Below, one piece after another: positions 1 to 12,300 of a stretch of DNA of 64,000 nt. The notes beneath the pieces were generated by a model that made no database searches, was not told the origin of the DNA, and saw only the letters and a program-made list of their open reading frames with translations. Source of the DNA: Acanthaster planci (lineage: Eukaryota > Echinodermata > Asteroidea > Valvatida > Acanthasteridae). Made by a program: the position numbers and the translations under genes. The DNA lies in assembly GCF_001949145.1 (NCBI RefSeq), contig NW_019091374.1:2141894-2205893 (forward strand), read 5' to 3'. Every line of letters begins with the position of its first letter. Position 1 is the stretch's first letter.

Positions 1-1170
1 CAAGATTCATCCCGAATAGTACTATTTCGGGACGGGCCTTTTTGCCTAATTTCTTTTGAGACTGCACCGGTAAAATTATTGACACCTTGACATTAAAGAC
101 AGCAGAAATCAGTAACATATTGCCTTCCCAATGTAATCGCTAATAGATCTACAGGCATGCATAGTCACTAGAAGCAAAGAAGCAAGGTGCCATTGAAACT
201 TAATTGCCATCGGCATATATATAGCAGGCAAAAAGTGCCTTTGAAATGCACTTTATTTTTCGAGAATACGAACAAGAAAACATTAGGGTCAATAAGAACA
301 AAGTGCCTTATACTTGATCTTTTTGTCAATTTCTGCTCAAGTTGGTAATTCAATCTCTGTTTTCTACATGCAGAGAAAATGTCACCGAGTCTGTGAAAGT
401 CTCGCATATCTCAGTCACACAAAAGATGTTTGACGACGTTATAGTTGATTAATTAAGATAAACGTGCTTTATTTTTCGCAGCAACAGTGCCATGGTTTAG
501 TCCAACACAAGTCTTTTTACAAGACCAATCACAGGAAACATGGAGGATAATCAAAAGGAATGGTTTCATTAAAGTTCATTTGAACAACTCCTGACTTGTC
601 TTAAGACTGGATGAGGTGTAATGGACCTCTAGAGAGGAACGGTGCGCCAAAATTTTAATTTTCCACTTAAGGCAAATTCTGCTCAATCAAACGTCATTGT
701 AAATAACAAATCCCGATGATTTTACGAGCTCCCTTCTGCTTTCGTGGTCATTACTCGAAAGAAAAAGCAATGAGCCAGTTGCGTATTTCAAAAAGTGAAG
801 GTCTTTTGGGAACAAAACGCGGGCATGAGTCAGCGTATGGGTGCGTTTGATAAGCGCGCGCGTAGCTGTTCCCGGAATAGCCTAGTACTGAGCATGCGCC
901 CCACAAAACTTAAGACAGGTGATGCTCTCAAAGAAGAATGTGTGGCCCAACCTCACATGATGATAATAGACAAAAAGCCGACGACCAAAAATTAGAAGCC
1001 GTTAATTACTACGGGGCCATCCTGCAGCTGTTCGCACGCAGGCGGTGTACGTGTGTGAAATTCGTCATTATAGTAGTCAATTGCCGCAGTGCGCGCAAGT
1101 GCTCAGGTTGAGACAGCTACGTGAATGTAAATGGCCCCTCGCCCCCGAATGGCGTCTCGTTGGATTGGCC

Positions 1171-1277
1171 TATCCGCTTCGAGTGGAACAAAAGAGGGCG
1201 TGTTTGTTTGTTTGTTTGTTTGTTTGTTTTTCGGGGGGTTTTTTTGGTACTCACCGCATAGGCGCGTGAATGCGCGT
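1171..1277 (+). repeat. dispersed repeat copy, partner of 16905-16970
   Basis: The segment runs from TATCCGCTTC through AACAAAAGAGGGCG and a (TTTG)n tract to TACTCACCGCATAGGCGCG. Its reverse complement recurs at 16905-16970 without the TTTG expansion, so it is a dispersed element rather than gene sequence. The TTTG tract is an insertion specific to this copy. Confidence 0.7.
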
Positions 1278-1616
1278 TTAACGTAAAGCACGCTGAGTAC
1301 GCGTAACTAATTTACTCAAGCATGTGTGGTCTTTGCATACAACAGGACGCGTGCAAGAACCCCTGGTAACCACCTGTCTTTCTTTTTTCCCGATTGGGGG
1401 TGCACTTAAGCTCGGGGTGGATAGAAAGTCGCCAGAGCCACATTTTAGTCAAACGCCTTCAAAAGAAGCTTACATGGTGTAAATCCATGGGAACCCTGAA
1501 TTACACGTCTGTTATGATCCATTTGCATGAGGATGCCATACAGAGTGATCGATCAAAACAAAGAGCTCCATTTGCTCCTTCTATATTAAAAACGAAACCT
1601 CAGTATCCGCCATGAG

Positions 1617-1805
1617 CAGAAGCACACCCTCATCGGTTGAACAGAGCCATGTTGGCCGGGTTCATTTTGTTGGTAGCGACGCCACCGTAACGTGTGCATT
1701 TCATTGTCGTTCCTGTACCAGCGAAGTGCAGTTCTGACCAAGGGAGCCTCAGTTGCCAGGAAAATTGCGCCCTCTCTTGGTCCAGCTTGGGTTCATTACT
1801 GAAAT
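1617..1805 (+). repeat. copy 1 of a ~190-bp dispersed repeat family
   Basis: It starts near GCAGAAGCACACCCTCATCG and ends near GCGCCCTCTCTTGGTCCAGC. The same order of words occurs at 5166-5356 (same strand) and in reverse complement at 26262-26440. No ORF is shared by the three copies, which suggests a short non-autonomous element. Confidence 0.8.
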
Positions 1806-3066
1806 AAGTTTTGTTGGACGCAGTCGAAATACCCACGAGAGGAAATGCTCAGATGGTAAGATTTAGAGCAAAAAAAAAAAAACTCATGATTTTTATGAGC
1901 GCTTTATTTAGCCTTGCACACCAGCCTTTCAGTCCGTAAAGATAGTATAACTAGCAATAAAGATTCATTTGACTAAAGCTTTTATTTTTTCAAATTTTAA
2001 AAATTATTGTCGTCTTTGAGATGGTTTTCAATGGAAATTCCTCAACCTGGTCGACAAAATCAAATACAAGATTTGCAGAAAGCACGATGAAGCATTTGAA
2101 AAAGTCAGGTGTTGCGAAAAGTTTAGTTTAGATGCAAAGGGCGCCACCGCGCGATGACAACGAAAAAAACCTGCGAGCCAGTGTCATGCCTCTCACACAC
2201 GGAGCGTTAAAAATCATACCAAATAATGGCCGGATAAAGGACGGTAGGGAATCTGTTTCACTACTTTTTAATTAATCTTTGGGTTAAAGGAGTAATTTAT
2301 ATAATTAGATAACTGATCCTTATAAAGAGTGATTAATATTTCGACACCAAATTCCATTCCAAAATCTCAGAATCCTTAACTGTCAGAAATACATGCCATT
2401 CCTCAATCATCATCGTAAACAAACATAAATGCGCCCGCTTCTTGGATTCCTCGTACAGGATTACCTTTCCTAAATACATGTACTTGTTTTGTATCATGTT
2501 TTCTATCAGAACGGGCTTCCCATGCATGAACCTAGATGGAGATTATCTATGCAGAGATAATAAACATAACCAAGACCGAGTACCCTGCCCAGTGTCTCCA
2601 CCGGACATTCCTTTGGTAGTCCCACACTGCGTCAATCCACAACATCAGGGCTTTTACTAGTTTCTAATGATTTACTAAAATATGAAAATTCCGGATGTGG
2701 CGTCTTGCACATTTTTGTCGTTTCACTGGCCTTCTCATTTTCACAAATGCCAGGGCTTGAAAACTAATCCAGAGAAGAGGTTTTTTTTTCAAGAGAGCTT
2801 ACGTCAGCTTAGAGTTGCCATGGCGATGCGCTAATTTGTTCAAGGTTGTAGGAAAACCAGGGCACCCTTCAAATTTGGAAAATTTAGCCTTTTCGGTGGT
2901 ACCTGTCTGTGTGGTGCAAATGCTGCTAGAATGCTCAGCGCGCAGCTACCTGGCTAGACGGATGGGGATAAAATGTCGAAATCCGTTTGGAGGGAATCCA
3001 ACAAGATTGCCATGTTCTGTACAGCACGTACGGACACTCAGTGTGAAGAAACGTCAACCCTCAAAG

Positions 3067-3321
3067 ATGTATCAATGGTTTCAAGACGTGGTCGTCTCCT
3101 TCCTTGGCCTGTGTGCCGTGGAGGCCCACTTTTGTCTGACCGACGCGTCGGCCGCGAATGCCTCGGCGACGCCGGTGTACCTCCTCGGGCTGTATCCGTT
3201 CTCAGGCAGCTGGCCCGGCGGCCAGGGACAACTGCCCGCCACGCGTCTCGGCATTGACTATGTCAACTCCAAGAACATTCTTCCAGGATACGAACTGGTT
3301 CTGATCCCTCGGGACACAGAG
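3067..3321 (+). CDS. GABBR: GABA-B-like receptor exon 1 (signal peptide, VFT start)
   Basis: 85 codons, ending in phase 0 at CAGAG|GTGAGT. It begins [20 protein letters not shown], a plausible signal peptide, and contains [10 protein letters not shown], where Trp49 matches the GABA-contacting Trp65 of GABBR1. The start codon has A at -3. An upstream non-coding exon cannot be excluded. Confidence 0.85.
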
Positions 3322-6300
3322 GTGAGTGGCAACCTAAATTTCCAAGAGAAAATGGCTTCAAAATCTGTAAAATTGCTGAGCTATACGTACGCAGCACCCA
3401 ACGAACTCTAAGAGACTCAATTTCTTATAAATTAAACACTGTATTTAGCGCCGAAAGCTTTATTCTGACCAGTGCAGCACTACTCCCGTCGTTCACTTGA
3501 TTAGTTTCTGACGAGAACCTCCCTCGCAAAACAAAATTCTAGAAAAAAATGCATCAACATTTTATTCCGTTTGATAGCTTCATGATGTAACTGCACACAA
3601 AATCTGGCATCAAAACAATTGAGGTTTGCTTCTTGGAAAAGTGGTGACAATAAAATTTGGGGTAAATGTTGTTTTCCCTAAGTCCATCTTGCTCTTTCCA
3701 CTTTACATGTACTGTATATACTGTGGAAGAGAAGTGATGACTCTGTTGTAAAAATCACCTGACACAGATTTCGGTGGACTTTTTCCCCTTCGGTTATACG
3801 GTGCTCTAGAAAGTATATGAATAAGGGGGATTGTAGACGGATTGTTGTCCTATGGAGTAGCTGCAGTCTGAATCATGTAACAAACTGCAGCCGGGCGTGT
3901 AATTCAAAGCTCCAAAGTGATTACCTGTGATATCTTGATACACCCACGAAAACCTGAAATGACGAAAAGGCAATCAGGTAAAATATCCCTACCCAACTTA
4001 CTACTTGGGTATCCATGGCAACGATTTTACATAAGTCAGGTCTTCCTCATTATCTCTACCCTCTCGAGACTCCATTTAATCGGACAAAAATAAACCTCCG
4101 AATAAACAGTTACTTTTGCCCCCAAAGTACCCAATTTATTCCCACATCAATCTATAAGAGAGCGCGTCTCTGCATGGGATACAGCCATCACTTCCTCGTC
4201 CAACCCCAGAGGCGTATAGCTGTATACTGTTTCTTGCGTGGGAGTAGTTCCAACGTTTGATTTTGGGAGCGTGGAGACAGAAGGGTTATTCTACAAGAGA
4301 CGATGAAAGTCGGAGTTCATGCTTGGAGTGTCTTTATTGCTGAGGGTCTCTAACCAGTCCAAGTTTAAGCTTTGAGTGGAAAATTCGCAGCAACCAGGCC
4401 TTGCTGATTTCATCCAAACACAAACCACGGAGAACAAGAGCAGAATATGCCGAACGAAGAGCAAAAACCAGGCGGTTGTTCACAAGATTTGTCAGTGACC
4501 GCGTTGCGCTTAATTTCTCCAGAATTAAATCAGTGGTATCGTCCGACCGCCGGGTGACCTTTTTTTTTTTACCACTGTCAAGTACATTTCCTTCAGATGG
4601 ACATATATATCGGTGATCTCGTCAAGCGTCTGAAATTGTTTAGCTGAAGTCATTCTAAGAATTTGAGGAAAAGTGTATCTGTATCTAAACATAAAACTGT
4701 AGAAAAATTAGTAGACATCAAATTTGATTTATGTCAACTTAAATTTATTTCTTTAAACTGTTTTAATTTTACCAAAAGGAAACTTATGAATACCAGATAG
4801 GGTTAAAAGCAAGCTGCTGCATAATTGAATCCAGGTTTACAAACTGTTATCATAGAAATGTACATTAATCTTCTTCATGAACAACTCAACCAAACTACGT
4901 ATGCATAATATTCATTGACTAACTTAATTCTTTGAAGGTAAAGTTCAGATTTGTGAAATTATAAAGTGACCTGTTTGAAAATAATCATTTTCTTGATGCT
5001 CATGTGGTGATCGATAATTCACCCATCAATAAGGAGTACCGAAGTGTGACATCATGTTGAACCACAACGTGTCGTGTTGGTACACACACTGGTTCTCGCG
5101 CTATAATGCCTTTTGCACGCGTAATTGCGCGGGTGGTGTAGTCATTTCGGGACTCTACCCGCCTTGAGCAGAAGTACCCCCGCATCGGTTGAACAGAGGT
5201 TGGCCGGTCGGGAGTGTTCAATTCGCTAGAAGTTACGAAACCGTAGCGCAAGCATTTCTTTCTCGTTCGTGAACCAGCGAAGTGCAGCTCTGACCAAAGC
5301 AATCTCCGTTGCTAGGAAAATTGCCCCCTCTCTTGGTCCAGCTCGGGGCTCTTTGGGATAAAGTATTTGTGTTAATTAACAGAGCAATTACTGTCAGACT
5401 TTGATTTATTTTATGGTTACCCAGTTTATAACAAGCTGCGGACCCCAAATCTTTGTGAATTAATTTATTTTCATATTGATACTCGGGAAACCTTTTTTTC
5501 TGAAGGTCGTGTAGGCCTATGGCTTGCGGTAAAACAGGATTTTTTCTTCATATTCCGTGATCGATTTCGTCTTAATTGATCTTTGCATGCGGGGAATAAC
5601 GCCCGGGAAAATTTCCAGAACAGAAGATAACGCCGTTCGTCGTCTCTTCCAGCAGCGTCGTTCCGTGACCAAAGCTTTGAGCCTCAGATTTTTGGATTAA
5701 AGTAACACCACCGTGCATGTGCTGTTGCCATGGTAAAATGAAACAGCTGCGTGTGTTGCAAAGTGTTTAAAAGTTTAAGCTGAAGTCCTTGGGTTTGTAA
5801 TCAGTTCAGCCATTTTAAAAGGGTATTCCTTGAGAGACACACGAACAGAAATTTTATAATTAATCGATAAAGCTTGGGCACAAAAGCATGCAATCCACTG
5901 TGATGTAATGCGTTCCACTGTTGCCGCGTTTGGAAAATTAGGCATATTAAGTCAGAGTGCATTCTTCCTGCACTTTTGAATGACAAGTGTAAACGACAAA
6001 GCTAGGAAGTGCTTAATGTGTAACAAAATAATTGCTGAAATGTGGTTCAATATTTGCCAAAGGCATGAGAAACTTGGTAAATAGTCGGTCCGTACCTGGC
6101 AAATACATTTTTTTCCAATCGCAATTACTTCAAAGAAAGAAAATTTTCTGCAATCGCTACAGGGATCAACTCGCATGTGCTCTGAGCAACGATGCACTTG
6201 TGCATTTCACGTGGTTGGAAGTTAACCTCGGTGGCTTAAAATTTTACTTTTTGAATGTTTCTTTTTGGTACCGATGTTACAATTGAAGAGGGGACAGAAA

Positions 6301-9300
6301 TGCTAAGCTTGCAGCTATGCATTTCGCTGTGTCAGCTGTTTATTGGATTGTAAATTTCTGACTCTTAATATAATGATTCAATATAAGGGATCACTGGTGA
6401 ATTATTGTGAATTTAAGGGTTTTTAGATTATACCAGAGTGCGGGGATTCCTCAAGGTACTGCATTTGTCATGTTGCCTTTCAAATACTCGCCAAATGATG
6501 CTGCCTTAAATTCCCAATCTAAATGCTGCAAATGTGTATAACTTTGATGCTTCATTAGGTGGAGTTTCGAAACAAAATAGACTGGTTTCAATCAGAAAGT
6601 TGCTTTGCTGGTGTTTCTGCTAGCCATGAGGGTTTGCCCTGATACGAATCCCAAACTAAAAGTACCTGGTGGGCAGTGGTGTGACTACGGAGCACAGCCC
6701 CCCCCCGCGGAAATCCGTGCCTCAGATGCCCCATCCCCATTTGAAATTTTGAAAACGTTCACAGCCAATGTGCAAGCCACAATTAACTTGCTTTCGGTGC
6801 CCTTGTAAACAACGTGTGCGCCACCAGGCGTCGCGCCCTGCCCCCCAACGATGCGCACACGCAATTCAGTTACGCTCGAACGACCCTAGGCCTATAGCCG
6901 GCCTTCTTTATTTAAAATCTCATGTTGCCCACATTTACCCGTTGGCTGCGATTCTCTAGCGTACATGGACAGTGAAATGTCGTAAAATTATTTTCATATG
7001 AATGGTTCCCTCTGTAGTGATAGCGGCTATTGATGACAAGCCCTAGGGCCTGGTCCCAAACGGTCGACTGGATAGTCCAAACCATCCATCATTGGTCGAA
7101 CTGAAGTGAAGCATGGTCGTCCCTCTAACTAGTTGCTCCTGCTAGGAGATTATGGTTGCTTTATTAATTGTGTGTGTGCAGTGTAATGGAGGCAAGGGAA
7201 CTGATGTTATGTATCGCGAGCTTTACAACCAAACAACGACCAAGATCATGGTACTTGGTGCTGGATGCTCCATCGTCACCCAGCCTACAGCGCAGGCGTC
7301 ACACCACTGGAACCTGATTCAGGTATGTAAATATGACTCAATAACGCGGTACCACTTCGGCATGCCTGGTTACCAGTCCACCGTCTTCAAAGTACATGTA
7401 TAAGGATATTCATCAGCCGTGCCTGCTGCATGGTGATTACCCGTCAAAGCGTTAAGAGAGACTTAAAGGAACTTATCTGACAGGAATTCTGCCGATCTTA
7501 ATTATGTTAACTGAGACGACACTTGTTTAAACACCTGTCGTAATGTACGCTTTCTTTAGTAGATATATAAACTGTTAAACACTCTCTGTTAAAACAATTA
7601 TGGATTCAAAATTGGTATCACTGATTATAGATTACTGACTAATTGAATTTGTTCAACCTCACTTTATCACTGATCCTTAACAATCTTCCGCACTTTCAGC
7701 TGTCTTACTCCTCGGCATCACCGCTCTTGTCCAATCGAAACCTTTTCCCCAAGTTCTTCAGGGCGTTTCCCCCCGAGACCGTGTTCAACGCGGTCAAGTT
7801 TGCAATGCTCAAGCACTTCGGCTGGAAACGAGTGGCCACACTCCACCAAACTATCGATTTGTTCTCCTTGGTAAGAGAATATTCAGTTAGATTTTGTAGC
7901 TACAAGCGTTCGATGTCCTGATCATATTTTCACGGCTTATTACGATTCAATGTTTTGCCATTTAGTAATGCGCGCCTGATACACATCTGTTCCTGCTCAG
8001 CGGCAAAAGTTTGCCTTCCAGAGCAACACCAAAGGACTGGTTATCTTCTTTGTCTTTTTTTTATTCCCGCCTGTAAGTCTTCCTTATAGAAAAATCATAT
8101 CGATTTCTACTCAGGTGTTTTGGCTTGTACCAAGAAATAATGCTAAAGAAAATCACGCTTCAAACAGCTAGATAACTCTTTAGAGGTGAAAAATGAAATC
8201 CAGCAGTTTTAACTGATAAACAAATTAAAAGGTTTTTTGTTGTTTGTTTTTGGTTTTGTTTTTGACTCAACACTTATTTTTCACAGTGCAGAGTATATAT
8301 CAGATTAAACTAAAGGTCAATAAAAGGAAGGTTTTTACTACAAGAGTGAAAATTAAATAAGACCATAAGACATTGAAATAAAAGGGGGCAAAAACAGAGG
8401 CATATTCAGAAGACAGTCTTACATAGAAATGCCTTATTTAGACAGGAAAAAAGAACCAGACAAGGATGACTGACAACAGATTATACATGAAAGAAAGACA
8501 ATTGCAGTTCAATACAGTCAAACAAAACAAGGTCAAAAACAAAACAAAACAAAGACGAACTAACAGGCTTAAATGTACCAAAACTGGAATTACCAAACAC
8601 TGCTATTTTGCGTTTCCCATGTGGTGATAACAACAACAGCATTCTTCCAAAGTAACGCTGTGAACCATTGGTCAGGGGCGGATCCAGGATTGTCCGGGGG
8701 AGGGGGGCGTGAACTTAACATTTTAGGGTCGTGGCTGTAAAATTGGGGCTGGGTATTCCGAAAGCGAAACTGGTGTTTTTTACATCTGTCAAATTTATGG
8801 GGCTGGGGCCCTCCTTTTTTTCTTTCTTCTCCCTCTTTTTGTTTTCTTTAATATATTATTTGTTTTGTTTTTGGTGAAAAAGGGGGCGTGCACCCCCACG
8901 CCCCCTGGGTCCACCCCTGTTGGTATTCCAAGTTGGAGAGAGACAAGCAGATGGGACTTGTCGTGCCCACACTCATAGCACAGAGCCAATGGCTGGATTC
9001 AAACCGCTCACCCTCCGATTACAAGCCACAAAACCGAACTACATCTACCACTGAGCCACACTTTCCCTGAAAAAAAACTTGCATTCCTGGATTTCTTTTC
9101 CCTAATTTTCAGCCAACTGTTGCTTTCCTGGATCAAGCTAAAGAAAACGGAATCGAGATAATAACATCTGAAAGTTTTGCCGACAACCCCGACATCCAAG
9201 TGTCGAATCTGAAGGTAAATTACACATACTCAAAAATTGACACTTGAACAGAACGTGTACTTAATAATAATGGGCCAATTCCATAGCACTGCTGAAGCGA

Positions 9301-12300
9301 AAAATTTGTTTAAGCGTGAAAAAACCTTGCTTGACAAATCAGGTTACTAGCCAAAACTTCTTGTGATGTATATTGTTTTTGAGCAGTATTTACCTGTCTT
9401 TTGGTTAGCATGAGCTGGTAACCTTTGTTTAGTAAGCAAGGTTTTTTCATGCTTAAGCAAATTCTGTGCTTAAGCAGCTCTATGAAATTGGCCCCAAGTT
9501 GATTAGGTTACATTTGTGTTAACTTTAACAAAAATTCTGAATCGGCCTTTTCTGGCCAACTGTCCAGGCTACACTTCACAGCACGCAATACCACTGAAAT
9601 GAAATCTCCCTCATAATTTGCGTATTCTTCCCCTAGAAACAAGGCGCACGAATAATCATCGGTAATTTCTACGAGACCAAAGCGAGGCAGGTATTCTGCA
9701 AGGCTTACAAAGAAGGCATGTGCGGCAAGAAATATGTCTGGATCATAACCGGTAAGTGCCATTCAGGTCTCTCAGACCAAGTCATACTGTGGATAACTTC
9801 ATCCAAACTAAGCACCCGTATTCGACAGTTACAGATATCCAAATAACCGATGATTGGATCGTTGGTATATGTACAGTAGGTCTAATCTTTAGATAGTTGT
9901 GAAGTAGCTTTGCTCATCCATCCGGCTCGTGAAGTTTGAGATTTCAGAAGAAACAAAGTAGAACAAAAGAAAATATTGAGGATTTTCAGTAGTTGTTTTT
10001 GACGATCAGCGTTCAATTTACACAGATGTGCGCGAAACCGCGCGCACCTTCGAAGTCTTTGAACATTCTGGCGTTCATGAAATTGCCAATAGAAATACCT
10101 AGATTCGAAAAAACACGCGTCTCCGAGGAAATGGTGACCGTACCGTGCCGTACCGTGGCACGTTACGTCACGTAAAGAACGTCTATACAGCCGCGTGCCA
10201 GCAGTATGCGCACGCGTTTCTGACATTTCCTTTGAAAATTGGAATCTAAGATCAGTAACAGCAATCGGGGCGTTATGAGTTGGGTTGATTAATGGTTGAA
10301 CTGGCGGACTTCAGATCTTCAGGAGATCCATCGAAAATCACACTGATTTTAAGAAAATATGTGATGGCGTGACGTGAGTTGATTATGTCTTCTGTCTGCA
10401 CAGAAAATAATGCTCGCTTACAATTCATATGTTTGGCATTTTAGGCCTACATTGTTCAAAATATAAAAAGGGGTAGGCTAAAAATATCTTCCTGTCAATT
10501 TTATGGGGGGATACAATGGAATCATGCCAAAAAGGCATGGATTATTTTTTGTAATCTTGACTGAAAGTGGAGCACAATTTCCCTATACCTTTCGAAAATT
10601 AATAAAAAGCAGTTACCTTGTTATTACTATGGAAAGCAATATTCATACGACATACGCATGTACTGCCATATCATGCTGATGTTGCACCGTTAAGTCAACC
10701 CCATGATTGATTTGTGCGAAATGAAAAGTACACGTTTAAATAGTTCAAGTTTTCGGTCGTAATTCAAAGGATTACTCTGGAAGGTATTACGCAACTGACG
10801 AATGACCGGAGAGCAGAGAGTGGATCTAGTAATACACGTCTGTGTTTAGCGACAGTTGCATTTCTTCGTTAATCAACGAGGGAAATATATTATGATTATT
10901 TCAGGTTTCAAACAGAGTTTACAAACAAGCACAGAAATCATGACAGTGTCTGATCTCTTTTACTTCACAGTTACGGTGTTTGCCCAAGCTGACAGACGGC
11001 TGGCAACTGTGCAAATTTTACGTAGCTACCAAAGCACCTAGTAATTAATTACAAAATTAATAAGAAAGACTACTGGAAAGTACAACCCTTCTAGTTAAAA
11101 CTAATGGGCAAAATGTTTATTTGAGGTAAAATCTGACGCCAGCCAATGGTGATATTTCTGCTAATGACATGCAATATTATTGACGAGAGCTGTCAATCAA
11201 TGTGATAAAATTTCGATACATTAGATATCTCTTTTCCCAATTGCACGAGTCCTGGATATGTGTATAAACGGAACTAAAATACAGTTTATGTAGAAAATAA
11301 GTTATGCTAAAAGGGTTTTCTCTCACCTCTACCGAAAGTCGGTTGAGTTGTTTGATTGACAGGTTTCCAATTCAAGCGGCAATGTTTATTGTTCCAACAA
11401 CAAACACAACGGCTGCTGAGCATTGTGTCTGTAGCCGTTGTGTGTATATATAATCATAGGGTACAGTAGCTAATTGGTTATTACTGGTGTTCGGGGTTCA
11501 GAGAGAGTTCAATATCTTTGCATTTGTAAGAGCCTACATGGCAACATACCTGTAATGGCTGTAAACTTTCGATAATTTCATTATGTTGAGAAGTGCCAAG
11601 CACTTGGGGTTTTCTGGGTATAAGTGAAAGGGACCATAATCGTGTTACGTTTTACGAAGTTTTTAAATGGCAAGGCACTTGCGTTTCATATCATTTTATC
11701 AATATGAAATTCCTGCATGTGTTTGTACATTGTTAGTTGGAAAGCTGCGCAGATAAACCCCCTTGAAGCTGGAGTCCTTTCCTTTAAAAAAATCATCTTT
11801 TGAAAATTTTGCAATGACTTCAGTTTTAAATTACAAAAGATTTGTATGACACGTTTCATTTTTTTATTCTGCCTTGTGTCTGACAAAATATTCTGCAAAC
11901 TGCTTTTGGAAAATCAGTAGATTTTGTCCACGTTGGCATTTACATTTTATAAAGCTCGGAAATATCAGCCATTTTATAAAATTTCAGGTTACACAATAAT
12001 TTATAGCAGTGCGATAGAAAAATGAATAAAGTAAACCGAGAAACTGGGAAAGTTTCTTCATCTTGATAAAAGTCAAAGCTTGAAGCTCTGTAGGCTCTTT
12101 AGCTTGGATGGCGATGTGTCCATAGAGTACGGTACCAGGCATGCATCGACATCATTAATATCCGTAGAGCACGTGACTTTTTTCATAAGATTAAGTTCTC
12201 ATATCCCACCCAATAGTATGGTAAAATAGGGTGACCACGTTGAGGCCATATGTTGTATCAGAACCAGCCCATTAACCTAATCAAATTCTTTGGTTGAATG

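Larger units (their letters stand above)
1..3066. other. 5' flank of the GABA-B receptor gene
   Basis: No coding exon was recognised here. It holds one copy of a ~190-bp dispersed repeat (1617-1805), a TTTG microsatellite (about 1201-1229), and a segment at 1171-1277 shared in inverted orientation with 16905-16970. The last few hundred bases must contain the 5' UTR, or an intron before the first coding exon. I see no convincing TATA box. Confidence 0.5.
3322..7181. other. intron 1 of GABA-B-like gene
   Basis: 3.9 kb with no recognisable exon. It contains the second copy of the 190-bp repeat (5166-5356) and a stretch at about 7040-7105 that recurs inverted at 15714-15783. Otherwise I see only AT-rich DNA. 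Confidence 0.7.

Noticed and set aside
2815-3066. Upstream in-frame ATG at 2815 as the receptor start
   Set aside because: It would place 84 ordinary residues before a clear signal peptide that begins at 3067. The extension has no similarity to the family.
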